This document shows, piece by piece, positions 1-8,889 of a stretch of DNA of 64,000 nt (positions are counted from its first letter, which is position 1; each line of letters opens with the position of its first letter). Source of the DNA: Shewanella subflava (lineage in GTDB: Bacteria > Pseudomonadota > Gammaproteobacteria > Enterobacterales > Shewanellaceae); assembly GCF_025971955.1 (NCBI RefSeq), contig NZ_JAPDMX010000033.1:62001-126000 (forward strand), read 5' to 3'. Under the pieces are notes generated by a model. The model searched no databases, was not told the origin of the DNA, and saw nothing but the letters and a program-made list of their open reading frames with translations. The translations under genes were made by a program, and so were the position numbers.

Positions 1-703
1 CACTCGACACCTGACCTATCGCCTCGGCGCTTAAACTGAGTAAATAAAACATCGAGGCCATTAATAAAGACAGTAATAACGCGCCGTAACCTAAAATTAC
101 GATGTTGATTAGGGAAATACGTTGCACAATCGCAACAACCATTAAACCAACAAATGTTGATGCGCAGGTGGCCAGTAAAATAGGCAGAAAAATATCAGCA
201 GGTGATGCCGCGCCCTGCTGAGCGCGATATAAGAACACCGTCACGGGCACCAGTGTCACAGAAGAAGTATTAAGTACCAAAAACAAAATTTGCGCATTAG
301 TCGCAACTGTTTTTACAGGGTTCAAGCTTTGTAAGTCTTGCATCGCTTTTAACCCAAGCGGGGTGGCAGCATTATCTAACCCAAGCATGTTGGCGGTTAA
401 ATTCATACTCATACTGCCATAAGCAGCATGGCCGCGTGGCACTTCTGGCATCAATTTAGATAATAACGGTTCAAAAAGCTTGGCAAACAATCCCACAACA
501 CCCGCTTTCTCGCCAACTTGCATCAATCCCATCCATAACGCTAACACGCCAATCAAACCCAGGGATATTTCAGCCGCCAGTTTTGCACTATTAAATAATG
601 CATTAACCGCATCGTTTAATACTGTGAGATTACCTGAAATCAGCTGCAATATGATGGCAATCGCCGCAGTGATAAAAAAGCCTAACCAAACTCGATTCAG
701 CAC
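1..703 (-). CDS. SpmA-type nucleoside-recognition (gate) membrane protein, 3' end cut by window
   Basis: The reading frame is open from a GTG at 703 to the window edge, giving 234 codons without a stop. The GTG follows AAAGGAAAG, a good ribosome binding site. The product is very hydrophobic with several membrane segments. It contains NLTANMLGLDNAATPLGLKAM-like sequence around residue 105-125, the signature of the nucleoside-recognition/Gate domain shared by spore maturation proteins SpmA and SpmB. In non-sporulating proteobacteria these form ~400-residue SpmA-SpmB-like proteins of unproven transport role. The gene is divergent from rsmF with a 111 bp gap. Family assignment is by motif recall; substrate is unknown. 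Confidence 0.75.
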   Translation of the reverse strand, partial: MLNRVWLGFFITAAIAIILQLISGNLTVLNDAVNALFNSAKLAAEISLGLIGVLALWMGLMQVGEKAGVVGLFAKLFEPLLSKLMPEVPRGHAAYGSMSMNLTANMLGLDNAATPLGLKAMQDLQSLNPVKTVATNAQILFLVLNTSSVTLVPVTVFLYRAQQGAASPADIFLPILLATCASTFVGLMVVAIVQRISLINIVILGYGALLLSLLMASMFYLLSLSAEAIGQVSS

Positions 704-814
704 ACACTTTCCTTTTTATTATGATTTGGGTTTGTCATTCCAATACCCCCCTGCGGTCACATTCCGTGATATGATCCTGTTAATTATGCCACGAGAGTGA
801 ACAATGTCTGCATT

Positions 815-2269
815 ATGGTTCAATTAAATCCAAATTTTATCAAACACATCGCTAACGAATTACCCGAACACCTTTGTCTAGATGAGTTTATCGCTATTTG
901 CGATAAACCACTTCGAAAATCTATTAGGGTCAATACCTTAAAAATCAGCAGTGCTGAATTTATACAGCTAATGGAACCTAAAGGCTGGCACTTTGAATCA
1001 ATTCCTTGGTGCAAAGATGGATTTTGGGTCAGTCATGATGAAGCGCTTCAACCTGGTAATCTTATCGAACATATTCAGGGGCTGTTTTATATTCAAGAAG
1101 CCAGCTCAATGTTACCGCCTACGGCATTATTTGATGACGTATCAAATACTGCCATGATTTTAGACGTGGCTTCAGCTCCTGGTTCAAAAACCACCCAAAT
1201 AGCGGCTTTAATGCAAAACCAAGGTTTATTAGTTGCCAATGAGTATTCAGCAAGCAGAGTGAAAGTATTGCATGCCAATGTGCTTCGCATGGGCGCCAGT
1301 AATGTTGCCCTGACCCACTTCGACGGCCGCGTTTTTGGCGAATATTTATATGAAACCTTTGATGCCATTTTATTAGACGCCCCCTGCGGCGGCGAAGGCA
1401 CAGTCAGAAAAGATCCTAATGCGCTAAAGCATTGGGATATAAGTGATGTGACGGCGATTGCTGATACCCAAAAGGATTTAATTGAATCTGCTTTTTTAGC
1501 ATTAAAAACTGGTGGAACTTTAGTATATTCAACCTGCACATTAAGCCAATTAGAAAATCAGCAAATTTGTTATCACCTGCAGAAAACCTATCCAGATGCG
1601 CTAGTGTTTATGCCGTTAAACGATTTATTTCCAAATTCGCAAGCGGCTTGCACCCCTGAAGGTTTTTTACACGTTTGGCCACAAATTTATGATAGTGAAG
1701 GTTTCTTTGTTGCTAAAATCAAAAAAACAGCATCGGTTGAGCGACTCAAAAAGCCGCCTAAATTGCAAAAAAACTTCCCTTTTACACCCGCAACAGAGAA
1801 ACAAATACTGGCGCTCACACAATATTTAAGAGAGTGTTTTGCGATAACATTACCAACAGACAGTCATGTCATGCAACGTGATGATGAGTTTTGGTTGTTT
1901 CCGAATAGTTTCAATCCACTTATCGGTAAAATGCGTTTTCAACGTATTGGTCTAAAACTGGCAGATGCGATGAAAAAGGGTTTTAAAGTCAAACATGAAG
2001 CGGTACAGGCGTTAATTGGAACAACTGAATCTAACCCACATTGTATAGAACTGTCTAGCCAGCAAGCACAGCAATTTCTGATGGGGCGCGACATTGAAAC
2101 AACCACGTTTAGCATTGAAGATCAGCAATGGTTATCACAACATAATCAGGGCGAAATGTTAGTCAGTCATCATCATAGTGTATTAGGTGTGGTAAAGCAT
2201 TTAGGCCATCGACTAAAAAACAATCTTCCACGTGAATTAGTCAAAGATAACGTCACCTTCATTGAATAA
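815..2269 (+). CDS. rsmF: 16S rRNA (cytosine-C5)-methyltransferase RsmF
   Basis: RsmF methylates C1407 of 16S rRNA with S-adenosylmethionine. The 484-residue protein matches the family over its length: an N-terminal part with RRSIRVNTLKIS-like sequence, a Rossmann SAM-binding segment (ASAPGSKTTQ), the motif IV cysteine in DAPCGGEG and the catalytic cysteine in STCTL, then a C-terminal PUA-like region. In E. coli the motif IV segment reads PCSGEG; the serine-to-glycine change leaves both cysteines intact. An in-frame GTG at 797 is possible, but the ATG at 815 (MVQLNPNF) fits remembered Shewanella homologues better. A hairpin terminator follows at 2350. Confidence 0.93.
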   Translation: MVQLNPNFIKHIANELPEHLCLDEFIAICDKPLRKSIRVNTLKISSAEFIQLMEPKGWHFESIPWCKDGFWVSHDEALQPGNLIEHIQGLFYIQEASSMLPPTALFDDVSNTAMILDVASAPGSKTTQIAALMQNQGLLVANEYSASRVKVLHANVLRMGASNVALTHFDGRVFGEYLYETFDAILLDAPCGGEGTVRKDPNALKHWDISDVTAIADTQKDLIESAFLALKTGGTLVYSTCTLSQLENQQICYHLQKTYPDALVFMPLNDLFPNSQAACTPEGFLHVWPQIYDSEGFFVAKIKKTASVERLKKPPKLQKNFPFTPATEKQILALTQYLRECFAITLPTDSHVMQRDDEFWLFPNSFNPLIGKMRFQRIGLKLADAMKKGFKVKHEAVQALIGTTESNPHCIELSSQQAQQFLMGRDIETTTFSIEDQQWLSQHNQGEMLVSHHHSVLGVVKHLGHRLKNNLPRELVKDNVTFIE

Positions 2270-2349
2270 AACACATTGAATCGATTTTTAATTGACTGAT
2301 TTGTCACCGCCCGCTATTCAATGCAATAGATACCAATGAATACACTCAA

Positions 2350-2380
2350 AAAGCCTGATCACTTTCAGGCTTTATTTTTA
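2350..2380 (+). terminator. intrinsic terminator after rsmF
   Basis: A 9 bp perfect stem (AAAGCCTGA at 2350-2358, TCAGGCTTT at 2365-2373) with a 6 nt loop is followed by ATTTTTA. It lies 80 nt after the rsmF stop codon. Confidence 0.8.
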
Positions 2381-2387
2381 GCAAGTA

Positions 2388-2549
2388 ATACCAGTCAACA
2401 AAAAAATGTGATCAATCCTACTGGTTAAAATCGCTTATAACTTCGTTAGAAATTTTGAGGGTAGAACAACTTGCCAGCTGCAATTTGTGCCTTGTTCTGA
2501 GCGATTTTTTCTGCGCAATCTCTGTTCACTCTTTTATCCCAATGGGTAT
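2388..2549 (-). mobile_element. ~161 bp palindromic MITE-like element, copy A (degenerate)
   Basis: The block begins with ATACCAGTC and ends with GGGTAT, reverse complement of the start, so it has terminal inverted repeats. Its reverse complement contains CAGAACAAGGCA, then ~18 nt, then GTTGTTCTACC. This aligns with GAGAACAAGGCAGAC...TTATTCTAC in the element at 34729-34889. The two copies have almost identical length (162 and 161 bp) and opposite orientation. No open reading frame of useful size is present. Copy A is more diverged than the other copy. Confidence 0.6.
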
Positions 2550-2630
2550 AAATCAAATTGCGATGCTGATTATTATTCAGAATTGCAGTTAATAACCTGA
2601 TATACAATGATTTTGTGACAGCAAGGTTTA

Positions 2631-2690
2631 ATGAATAAAAATATGCAAAAAAATAACACTAATTTATTAGGCAAAGCTAAAGGATGCTGA
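2631..2690 (+). CDS. possible 19-residue peptide ORF
   Basis: ATG at 2631 opens a 19-codon frame (MNKNMQKNNTNLLGKAKGC) ending in TGA at 2688. AAGG lies 4 nt upstream of the start. The ORF sits between the rsmF terminator and the convergent tatD gene, and is followed after 38 nt by two hairpins and a T-run. It is too short to call on coding statistics. The alternative is that only the downstream segment, with its own TATAAT, is transcribed as a small RNA. Confidence 0.25.
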   Translation: MNKNMQKNNTNLLGKAKGC

Positions 2691-2691
2691 C

Positions 2692-2788
2692 TATAATTTA
2701 AACAGTTATCCCTCCACTCTAGCGCACGGCTCTGCAAAGAGCCATTTCCCTAGGCTCAAAACAACTGGATCGTTTTGAGTCTTTTTTT
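2692..2788 (+). ncRNA. candidate small RNA or short transcript end with two hairpins
   Basis: A TATAAT at 2692-2697 is followed by a segment with a perfect 6 bp hairpin closed by GCAA (2728-2743) and an 8 bp stem CTCAAAAC/GTTTTGAG (2755-2779) running into a tract of seven T. The neighbouring genes are convergent, so a rightward terminator here has no annotated gene to serve except the 19-codon ORF at 2631. The -35 region is weak (TTAGGC about 19 nt upstream). The predicted transcript would start near 2704 and be about 80 nt long. Confidence 0.45.
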
Positions 2789-2819
2789 GCCTTAAATTTA
2801 GCAACATAACATTGAGGTT

Positions 2820-2863
2820 AATCAATCTATTGTTTTGTGCATATTGATAACAACAGATTGATT
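2820..2863 (-). repeat. 15 bp inverted repeat downstream of tatD
   Basis: The arms AATCAATCTATTGTT (2820-2834) and AACAACAGATTGATT (2849-2863) pair with one mismatch and a 14 nt loop. It lies 18 nt past the tatD stop codon, so it may end the long leftward operon, although no T-tract follows on the minus strand. Confidence 0.5.
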
Positions 2864-2880
2864 TATATTTTGAAAGTGAA

Positions 2881-3669
2881 TCATCGCCCAACTAATTTTG
2901 CAGCATCTTTAAACAAAGTGAAAAAGTTTTCTGATGTGTAATCGGCTAAATCTTGATATTTTTCTCCGCGTAGTTCAGCCACGAACTCAGCAACGTCTTT
3001 AACATAAGCCGGTTGGTTTTCTTGTCCTCGATGGGGGACGGGTGCAAGATAGGGGGAATCAGTTTCTACTAACAGCCTGTCTTTAGGCACTTTACGAATA
3101 ACGCTACGTAAATCGCCAGCATTTTTAAAGGTCACTATCCCAGACACTGAAATATAAAAACCGAGATCGATAGCTGCTTTTGCCATCTCCCATGTTTCAG
3201 TAAAACAATGTAGCACCCCCGCCACTTTTTCGGCTTGGCCATTTTTTAACATGGCAATGGTGTCTTCTCTAGCATCACGGGTATGGACAATTAACGGTTT
3301 GTTCACTTCGACAGCTAACGCGATCTGTTGCTCAAAACATTGCTGCTGCAATAACTTAGTTTCATCGGCATAGAAATAATCTAAACCCGTTTCACCAATG
3401 GCAACCACTTTAGGATCCGTTGCAAAGCGTTTTATTTGTGCAACATCCAAACCTTCTTTAACATCTAAGGGATGAACACCTGATGATAAAAAGACATTAT
3501 CAAACTGTGCTACTTTAGCACGCATTTGCTCAAAACCCTGCTGTCGAACATTTACACATAATAAATAATCAACGCCTTGAGCCTTAGCATTATTCATTAT
3601 CGTTTGCATAGTAGCATGATCAGGAGCCGCTTTTAAGCGGTCAAGGTGACAGTGTGAGTCAATTAGCAT
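2881..3669 (-). CDS. tatD: TatD-family metal-dependent hydrolase (YcfH type)
   Basis: The protein is a TIM-barrel amidohydrolase of the TatD/YcfH group, associated with 3'-5' nuclease activity on DNA. Seen directly: N-terminal DSHCHLD metal-binding motif, GETGLDYFY, IVHTRDA, GVLHCFTE and ETDSPYLAP, in the usual order. The ATG at 3669 (MLIDSHCHL) gives 262 residues, the usual length. An ATG seven codons earlier is in frame but adds residues absent from the family. It is the last gene of the run pabC-mltG-tmk-holB-pilZ-tatD, an arrangement typical of gammaproteobacteria. Confidence 0.92.
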   Translation of the reverse strand: MLIDSHCHLDRLKAAPDHATMQTIMNNAKAQGVDYLLCVNVRQQGFEQMRAKVAQFDNVFLSSGVHPLDVKEGLDVAQIKRFATDPKVVAIGETGLDYFYADETKLLQQQCFEQQIALAVEVNKPLIVHTRDAREDTIAMLKNGQAEKVAGVLHCFTETWEMAKAAIDLGFYISVSGIVTFKNAGDLRSVIRKVPKDRLLVETDSPYLAPVPHRGQENQPAYVKDVAEFVAELRGEKYQDLADYTSENFFTLFKDAAKLVGR

Positions 3670-3712
3670 AGTAAAAGATGATTTAAGCAAATGGGATGCA
3701 GAGGATACCTAG

Positions 3713-4039
3713 CTACATAGTGCAGGTCAAATCTCCGGATGATAATTCTTGTGCTAATAGCTTTTCGATATGATGTTTATGGCTTTCTGGATCGGTTTTA
3801 ATTTTAATCCCGATACCTGCTGGGCGCCCACCTGAAGCCCCTATAGGATTTATCCACACAACAGAGCCTTTAAATTCATTTACTTGGCTTGTATTAGGTA
3901 AACGGTAGGCAATGGTGAGTTCTTGGCCTAAAAAGTGACTTTCTGTGGTTGCCACAAATAACCCCGCCGGCTTTATAAACGGCATATAGGCACGATATAG
4001 CTGATGCAATGTATCGTAATTAACCACCAAGTCGACCAT
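3713..4039 (-). CDS. pilZ: PilZ, type IV pilus assembly protein
   Basis: This 108-residue protein has the beta-barrel PilZ fold sequence, with FVATTESHFLGQELTIAYRL, VVWINPIGA and PAGIGIKI. It lacks the RxxxR motif needed for canonical cyclic-di-GMP binding, as does the founding PilZ protein of Pseudomonas, which acts in type IV pilus biogenesis through protein contacts. The holB-pilZ-tatD order is the same as in Pseudomonas. The ATG start has only a weak ribosome binding site. It is co-directional with holB (64 nt gap) and tatD (43 nt gap). Confidence 0.85.
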   Translation of the reverse strand: MVDLVVNYDTLHQLYRAYMPFIKPAGLFVATTESHFLGQELTIAYRLPNTSQVNEFKGSVVWINPIGASGGRPAGIGIKIKTDPESHKHHIEKLLAQELSSGDLTCTM

Positions 4040-4103
4040 AATATCTTGTACTTCTCTTGTGTTAAGTGATTTTGAAACGAAATAAACTCAATAAGTATAA
4101 TCG

Positions 4104-5063
4104 TTAAGTGAGTGCGAGCACATGCTTGAATTGTAAAACATAATTTTGGCACAAAGCCTGAGTATTTACATTAGCCATTGTAGTTAATTTATGGCACATC
4201 TGCATCACATCACCTGCCAATCCAATCACTCTAGCTTGAATGAGTGGATTTAACTTATTACTTTTTAACACATATTGTCTCAAGTACAAATATAAAACCT
4301 TCAAGGCATCAATAATTTGTTGTTCTGACAATTTTAATAGACTGTTTTGTAGATGTCCTGACTGTAAACTGGACATCCAATCCTGACGATAATCAAGTAA
4401 CTGTTGGTAATGTTTCGATGCCAAACTCTCTGCCAATTTAATTGGGCCCCCTACAACACCTAAACACCAGGTAACGTCATGACGTTTACCCTGCGCATCA
4501 GCTTTTGGCAGTAAATTTTGCTGTGCGAGCCAGTCAATAATGTCATTTCGAGTTGGCGATAAAAACGCTATTTTTTGGCATCTGCTAGTGATTGTGGGTA
4601 GCAGGTTTGCCGGTGTATCGGTTTGCAATAGCAATAATGTATTATTACCTGGCTCTTCTAATGTCTTAAGCAACGCGTTTGCTGCGGCAATGTTCATCCG
4701 CTCACTGTGTTCAATAACCGCAACTCTCGCACCAGACTGCTGTGCGGTATGGATTAAAGATTGGCAAAGCTCTCGGATTTGGTCGACCTTAATTTGGCTG
4801 CCATCACTGCGGATCCAATGTAAATCGGGATGGTTACCCGCTTTAAACAATAAACAAGCCTTACACTGACCACAGGCACCAATGGGGGTTCTATCTATAC
4901 ACAATGCCATTTGCGCCATATCATGCGCCAATTGAATCCCACCTAATGCCATATCGACGGGAATTAACTGAGCATGGCTGTGTTGGTTGCGATAACACAA
5001 CTGAGCAAAACGTTCAAATGGGGCTAAAAGCCATGGTAATTGTGTCAGTGTGTAATCGGTCAT
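4104..5063 (-). CDS. holB: DNA polymerase III subunit delta prime
   Basis: Delta prime is part of the clamp-loader complex that places the beta clamp on DNA. The 319-residue product has the zinc-finger cysteines in CGQCKACLLFKAGNHPD, the IDQIR-like KVDQIRELC segment, VIEHSERMNIAAANALLKTLEEP and TSRCQ, all typical of HolB. The ATG at 5063 is preceded by AGGGAA at good spacing. An upstream in-frame ATG at 5096 overlaps the tmk end and is less likely. It belongs to the tmk-holB pair found in most proteobacteria. Confidence 0.92.
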   Translation of the reverse strand: MTDYTLTQLPWLLAPFERFAQLCYRNQHSHAQLIPVDMALGGIQLAHDMAQMALCIDRTPIGACGQCKACLLFKAGNHPDLHWIRSDGSQIKVDQIRELCQSLIHTAQQSGARVAVIEHSERMNIAAANALLKTLEEPGNNTLLLLQTDTPANLLPTITSRCQKIAFLSPTRNDIIDWLAQQNLLPKADAQGKRHDVTWCLGVVGGPIKLAESLASKHYQQLLDYRQDWMSSLQSGHLQNSLLKLSEQQIIDALKVLYLYLRQYVLKSNKLNPLIQARVIGLAGDVMQMCHKLTTMANVNTQALCQNYVLQFKHVLALT

Positions 5064-5096
5064 TATGTTCCCTGTGGATAGCAAGATGCATGACAC

Positions 5097-5735
5097 TTAT
5101 TTAGAGACTAATGAGAGTCTTTTAGTTAATTCGGTACGAATATCTTGATGCACCTTTTCCATAGTTTGACTGGCATCAATCACAATGATTGAACTATCTT
5201 GTGCTGCAAATTGAAGAAATGTTTCACGAGCACGTTCAAAAAACGCGATATGCTGCTTCTCAATTCTGTCCAGTGCACCGCGCTGTGAGGCACGCTGTAA
5301 ACCTAAGCTGGGTTCTATATCAAGATACAAGGTAAGATCGGGTTTAAAACCATGCAAGCTGGCATCACTAATGGCTTTGACTAAAGGCATGAGTCCTCTG
5401 CCACCGCCTTGATAGGCAAGCGACGATAAATTATGGCGATCACCCAATACCCATTGCCCTTTCGCCAACGCAGGTTTAATCACGTTCGCAATTAACTGAG
5501 TACGCGCCGCATAAAAGAGTAAACATTCGGCTTCATCACATAAGGGATCATTAGGTTCTGCGATTTTAACCAAGTCTCTTATTTTTTCTGCTAAGGGGGT
5601 GCCACCGGGTTCTCGAGTGCAAACCGGCTCATGGCCTACTTCGGAGGTAATGATGCTATGGACTAACTCGATAGCGCTGGACTTACCTGCACCCTCTAAT
5701 CCTTCAATGACAATAAACTGTCCAATTTGACTCAT
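5097..5735 (-). CDS. tmk: thymidylate kinase
   Basis: Tmk phosphorylates dTMP to dTDP. The 212-residue protein has a P-loop (GLEGAGKS), the DR(Y/H) dTMP-binding motif ([16 protein letters not shown]), [11 protein letters not shown] and a lid-like [12 protein letters not shown] segment. The start codon overlaps the mltG stop in an ATGA arrangement, which implies translational coupling. Length is normal for the family. Confidence 0.95.
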   Translation of the reverse strand: MSQIGQFIVIEGLEGAGKSSAIELVHSIITSEVGHEPVCTREPGGTPLAEKIRDLVKIAEPNDPLCDEAECLLFYAARTQLIANVIKPALAKGQWVLGDRHNLSSLAYQGGGRGLMPLVKAISDASLHGFKPDLTLYLDIEPSLGLQRASQRGALDRIEKQHIAFFERARETFLQFAAQDSSIIVIDASQTMEKVHQDIRTELTKRLSLVSK

Positions 5736-6748
5736 TTTCTGTTTCTCTGGTATTCATTAACAGCACGGTTATGCTCTTTATAAGTCGATGAAAAAATATG
5801 ACTACCATCATTTTTTGACACAAAGTATAAATAGTTCACTTTAGCTGGGTTAGCTGCCGCATACAAAGACGCTTTGCTGGGGGCTGCTATAGGTGTCGGT
5901 GGTAAGCCATCGATTCGATAGGTATTAAAGGCGGTTTTTTCCAAAATATCGTTTTTAGTGATATTGCCTTTATATCTGTCACCCATGCCATAGATAATGG
6001 TTGGATCAGTTTGTAAACGCATGCCTTTTTTTAATCGATTATTAAACACCGCACTTACCCAGTTTCGTTCAGATTCCTGTGCGGTCTCTTTTTCAATAAT
6101 TGAAGCAATAATCAATAATTCATATGGCGAGTTTAATTTAAGGTCAGGATCGCGTTGCGCCCATGCTTGTGCAAGATGAGTTTGCATCATCTGATAACTG
6201 CGTTGCAACATCGAAAATAAATCATCATCGACACGATAATGGTAGGTTTCAGGAAAAAACTTACCTTCAGGCAAACCAGAAGTGTCACCATTTGCAGCCA
6301 AAACACGATTAAATACGTCGTCTTCAAATGGCATATGCTCAAGGTTTTGCAATACTGGTAACCATTCTTTGATGGTTTTACCTTCAATTAAGGTCACAGA
6401 AAACGCCATTTCTTGACCTAGTCTGACTCTGTTCAAAAAATCAACTAGTTTGTCGCCAGGGGTCATTTGATACAAACCCGTTTTAATTTGGCCAAATTGA
6501 GGTTCAAGTTTAACTAGAAATCGCGTTTTCCAACTCTCAGCGACAATCCCCTGCTGCTCTAATTCTTGGGTCAACTTCAGTAATGAGGTGCCTGGCGTAA
6601 CAGTAATTTGCGTTGCCTCAGTAATGGCCAACGGTTGATTTTTATATGCTAAAATATCTTTTGCAAACCAATATCCCACCAAACAAATGACGGTAAAAAG
6701 TGGGATCAAACTGGCTAATAATCGTGTTTTTATTGTATTCATAGACAT
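5732..6748 (-). CDS. mltG: endolytic transglycosylase MltG (YceG)
   Basis: MltG cleaves nascent peptidoglycan in the inner membrane and is thought to set glycan strand length. The 338-residue protein has one N-terminal membrane segment (about residues 10-27), a LysM-like early domain and the YceG catalytic core. [19 protein letters not shown] contains the expected catalytic glutamate near residue 220, followed by [12 protein letters not shown] and [13 protein letters not shown]. It is sandwiched between pabC and tmk, as in E. coli. Confidence 0.94.
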   Translation of the reverse strand: MSMNTIKTRLLASLIPLFTVICLVGYWFAKDILAYKNQPLAITEATQITVTPGTSLLKLTQELEQQGIVAESWKTRFLVKLEPQFGQIKTGLYQMTPGDKLVDFLNRVRLGQEMAFSVTLIEGKTIKEWLPVLQNLEHMPFEDDVFNRVLAANGDTSGLPEGKFFPETYHYRVDDDLFSMLQRSYQMMQTHLAQAWAQRDPDLKLNSPYELLIIASIIEKETAQESERNWVSAVFNNRLKKGMRLQTDPTIIYGMGDRYKGNITKNDILEKTAFNTYRIDGLPPTPIAAPSKASLYAAANPAKVNYLYFVSKNDGSHIFSSTYKEHNRAVNEYQRNRK

Positions 6749-6789
6749 CTAATTAGGTGGATGATGATGGTTGATTGTCTCAAAGCGTT

Positions 6790-7623
6790 TTAGCTTAATG
6801 TCGTTTGTAACTTTTGTGCAACAGCAATTGTATGCACCCAAGGTTGATAGCTGGTTTTATCGACTTTTATAACATCAATAATCCCAAATAAACTATTACT
6901 CATCATGATTGAATCTGCATCGACAATATCACGTTGGCTTAAACGCTGAATGCGAACATCTATGCCAATGCTTAATAGTACCTCAATTACCGCCTCACGC
7001 ATTACCCCGCTGATCCCCGCCTGATTGATGGCTGGAGTGAATACTTGTCGTGATTTCACGACAAAGATATTGGCCATTGAGGCTTCAATAACATTGGCTT
7101 GAGTATCGTAAACTAGCCAGTCGTTATAACCATCTGGAAGCGGTTGGGATTTTATCAGAACCTGCTCAAGCCGATTTAAATGCTTAATCCCCGCCAATAA
7201 AGGTTGTTGAGCTAATGTAATACTTGAGGTTGCTAATGCGACCCCTTGATTTTGCCAGGTTTGATAGTGAATAGGGATTTCATGTACTGAAGTGATTTCT
7301 GTGACATGGGCATTCTCTGGTGCCTGATAGCCCCGCCCACCAACACCTCGGGTGAGTAATAATTTAATACAGCTGTTTGGGTACTGCTCTGCAAGTTCAG
7401 ATAAATGAGCCAGTAATGTTACTGAGGCAGCCCATTTGATATCTAATCTCTCACAGCCCTGTGCTAATCTAGCTAAGTGTAAATCCAAAAACATAATGCC
7501 AGATTGCTGTGCTGATTTAGGATAAGTGCGCATGGTCGCAAATAAGCCATCACCATAAGCTAAACCACGATCAAACGGGCTGACGGTTTGGCTGGGTTGC
7601 TGGTTAATCCATACCTGTGTCAT
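6790..7623 (-). CDS. pabC: aminodeoxychorismate lyase
   Basis: PabC makes p-aminobenzoate for folate synthesis and is a PLP-dependent fold-type IV enzyme. The 277-residue product shows [16 protein letters not shown] near the N-terminus, the Schiff-base lysine in [12 protein letters not shown] around residue 142, ASMANIFVV and [10 protein letters not shown]. These match the BCAT-like family. The start overlaps the dcd stop by ATGA, so translation is probably coupled. A branched-chain aminotransferase is less likely on length and context. Confidence 0.92.
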   Translation of the reverse strand: MTQVWINQQPSQTVSPFDRGLAYGDGLFATMRTYPKSAQQSGIMFLDLHLARLAQGCERLDIKWAASVTLLAHLSELAEQYPNSCIKLLLTRGVGGRGYQAPENAHVTEITSVHEIPIHYQTWQNQGVALATSSITLAQQPLLAGIKHLNRLEQVLIKSQPLPDGYNDWLVYDTQANVIEASMANIFVVKSRQVFTPAINQAGISGVMREAVIEVLLSIGIDVRIQRLSQRDIVDADSIMMSNSLFGIIDVIKVDKTSYQPWVHTIAVAQKLQTTLS

Positions 7624-8207
7624 TTTTCATCCTGACTAATACGGCTAGCCACTGCATCTTGCTGATCTTTGTATTTAGCAGTTTTTCTTTGATTATATGG
7701 CCGTGCAACCGGGCCACTTAGGCGTTCAAAATTTAACGCACCGATGGTCATTCCAGGTCGTAATGCAAGTGGCAGTTTACCGCTGTTAAAAAACTCTAAC
7801 ACAATTTTACCCTGCCAGCCGGGATCAATTCGATGCGCAGTCACATGCACCATTAAACCTAAACGCGCTAATGATGATCGCCCATCCAACCAGCCCACAA
7901 TATTGGCTGGCAATGTCACGGTTTCAAGGGTAACAGCAAGTGCCAATTCCCCAGGGTGAAGAAAAAATGCCTCACCTTCGGCAATATGAATTTTATCACT
8001 CATTACGCGATCTAATGCCGCCTGCATTTCTACACTTGGCCCACTTAAATCAATATATGGCGCGGTATGATCCTGAAACACTCGAAACTGATTGCCAAGG
8101 CGAACATCAACACTGACACCCGAAATAGCATCTGCAGGTGGTCTAGGATAAATAACGATTAGCCCTTCATCTAAACTTTGTTCGATTTCGATATCAGTTA
8201 GACGCAT
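7620..8207 (-). CDS. dcd: dCTP deaminase
   Basis: Dcd converts dCTP to dUTP in pyrimidine deoxynucleotide synthesis. The 195-residue protein matches the E. coli length (193) and carries [17 protein letters not shown], the [11 protein letters not shown] active-site loop, [20 protein letters not shown] with the catalytic glutamate, and [12 protein letters not shown]. It lies between udk and pabC on the same strand, 37 nt after udk. Confidence 0.95.
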   Translation of the reverse strand: MRLTDIEIEQSLDEGLIVIYPRPPADAISGVSVDVRLGNQFRVFQDHTAPYIDLSGPSVEMQAALDRVMSDKIHIAEGEAFFLHPGELALAVTLETVTLPANIVGWLDGRSSLARLGLMVHVTAHRIDPGWQGKIVLEFFNSGKLPLALRPGMTIGALNFERLSGPVARPYNQRKTAKYKDQQDAVASRISQDEK

Positions 8208-8244
8208 TGATGCAGCCTCTTTGTGTTTCGTTTAACATCAACGA

Positions 8245-8883
8245 TTATCTTGCTAACAAATGTTGAATTCGCGCTTTTAGAATATCGGTCGCAATTCGGT
8301 TTTTACCACCACGTGGCACTATGATATCGGCATACTGTTTAGACGGCTCAATAAACTGTAAAAACATCGGTCTAACCGTCTTTTTATACTGAGAAATCAC
8401 CGACTCCATTGTACGACCTCGTTCCGCTACATCACGGGTTAAACGGCGTAAAAAACAGATGTCCAACGGTGTATCCATAAACACACTGGCATCCATTAAA
8501 TCACGCAGCTTAGGATCAGTTAACAATAAAATGCCTTCTAGAATAATCACTTTTTTAGGCAGCATCTCAACGGTTTCAGACATACGAGTATGTTCCGTGT
8601 AACTGTAACGGGGAATATCCACCGCTTGCCCTTGTTTAAGCTGCTCAAGATGACTAGCAAGTAGTTTATGATCCAGCGCTTTTGGATGGTCATAATTGGT
8701 TTGAACTCGCTCTTCCATGGTCAAATGAGATTGATCACGGTAATAGGCATCTTCGTTGATCACGCCGATTTGATTAGTGCCCAAGTCACGGCAAAGTTCT
8801 TGAAAAATGGTATTGGCTATTAAACTTTTACCCGACGCAGATGCGCCGGCGATACCAATAATGACACACTGTTGAGAATTCAT
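8245..8883 (-). CDS. udk: uridine kinase
   Basis: Udk phosphorylates uridine and cytidine in the salvage pathway. The 212-residue protein has the Walker A motif [34 protein letters not shown], the substrate loop with [10 protein letters not shown] and [18 protein letters not shown]. Length and motifs are standard. It lies 6 nt after apbC and upstream of dcd, forming a nucleotide-metabolism pair. Confidence 0.95.
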   Translation of the reverse strand: MNSQQCVIIGIAGASASGKSLIANTIFQELCRDLGTNQIGVINEDAYYRDQSHLTMEERVQTNYDHPKALDHKLLASHLEQLKQGQAVDIPRYSYTEHTRMSETVEMLPKKVIILEGILLLTDPKLRDLMDASVFMDTPLDICFLRRLTRDVAERGRTMESVISQYKKTVRPMFLQFIEPSKQYADIIVPRGGKNRIATDILKARIQHLLAR

Positions 8884-8889
8884 ATAAGC

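Noticed and set aside
480-800. 106-codon rightward frame at the left edge
   Set aside because: It lies antisense to the SpmA-type gene and has no plausible composition; the leftward frame has family motifs.
2340-2435. 30-codon frame over the rsmF terminator and repeat
   Set aside because: It reads through a clear terminator hairpin and an element with inverted ends, with no ribosome binding site.
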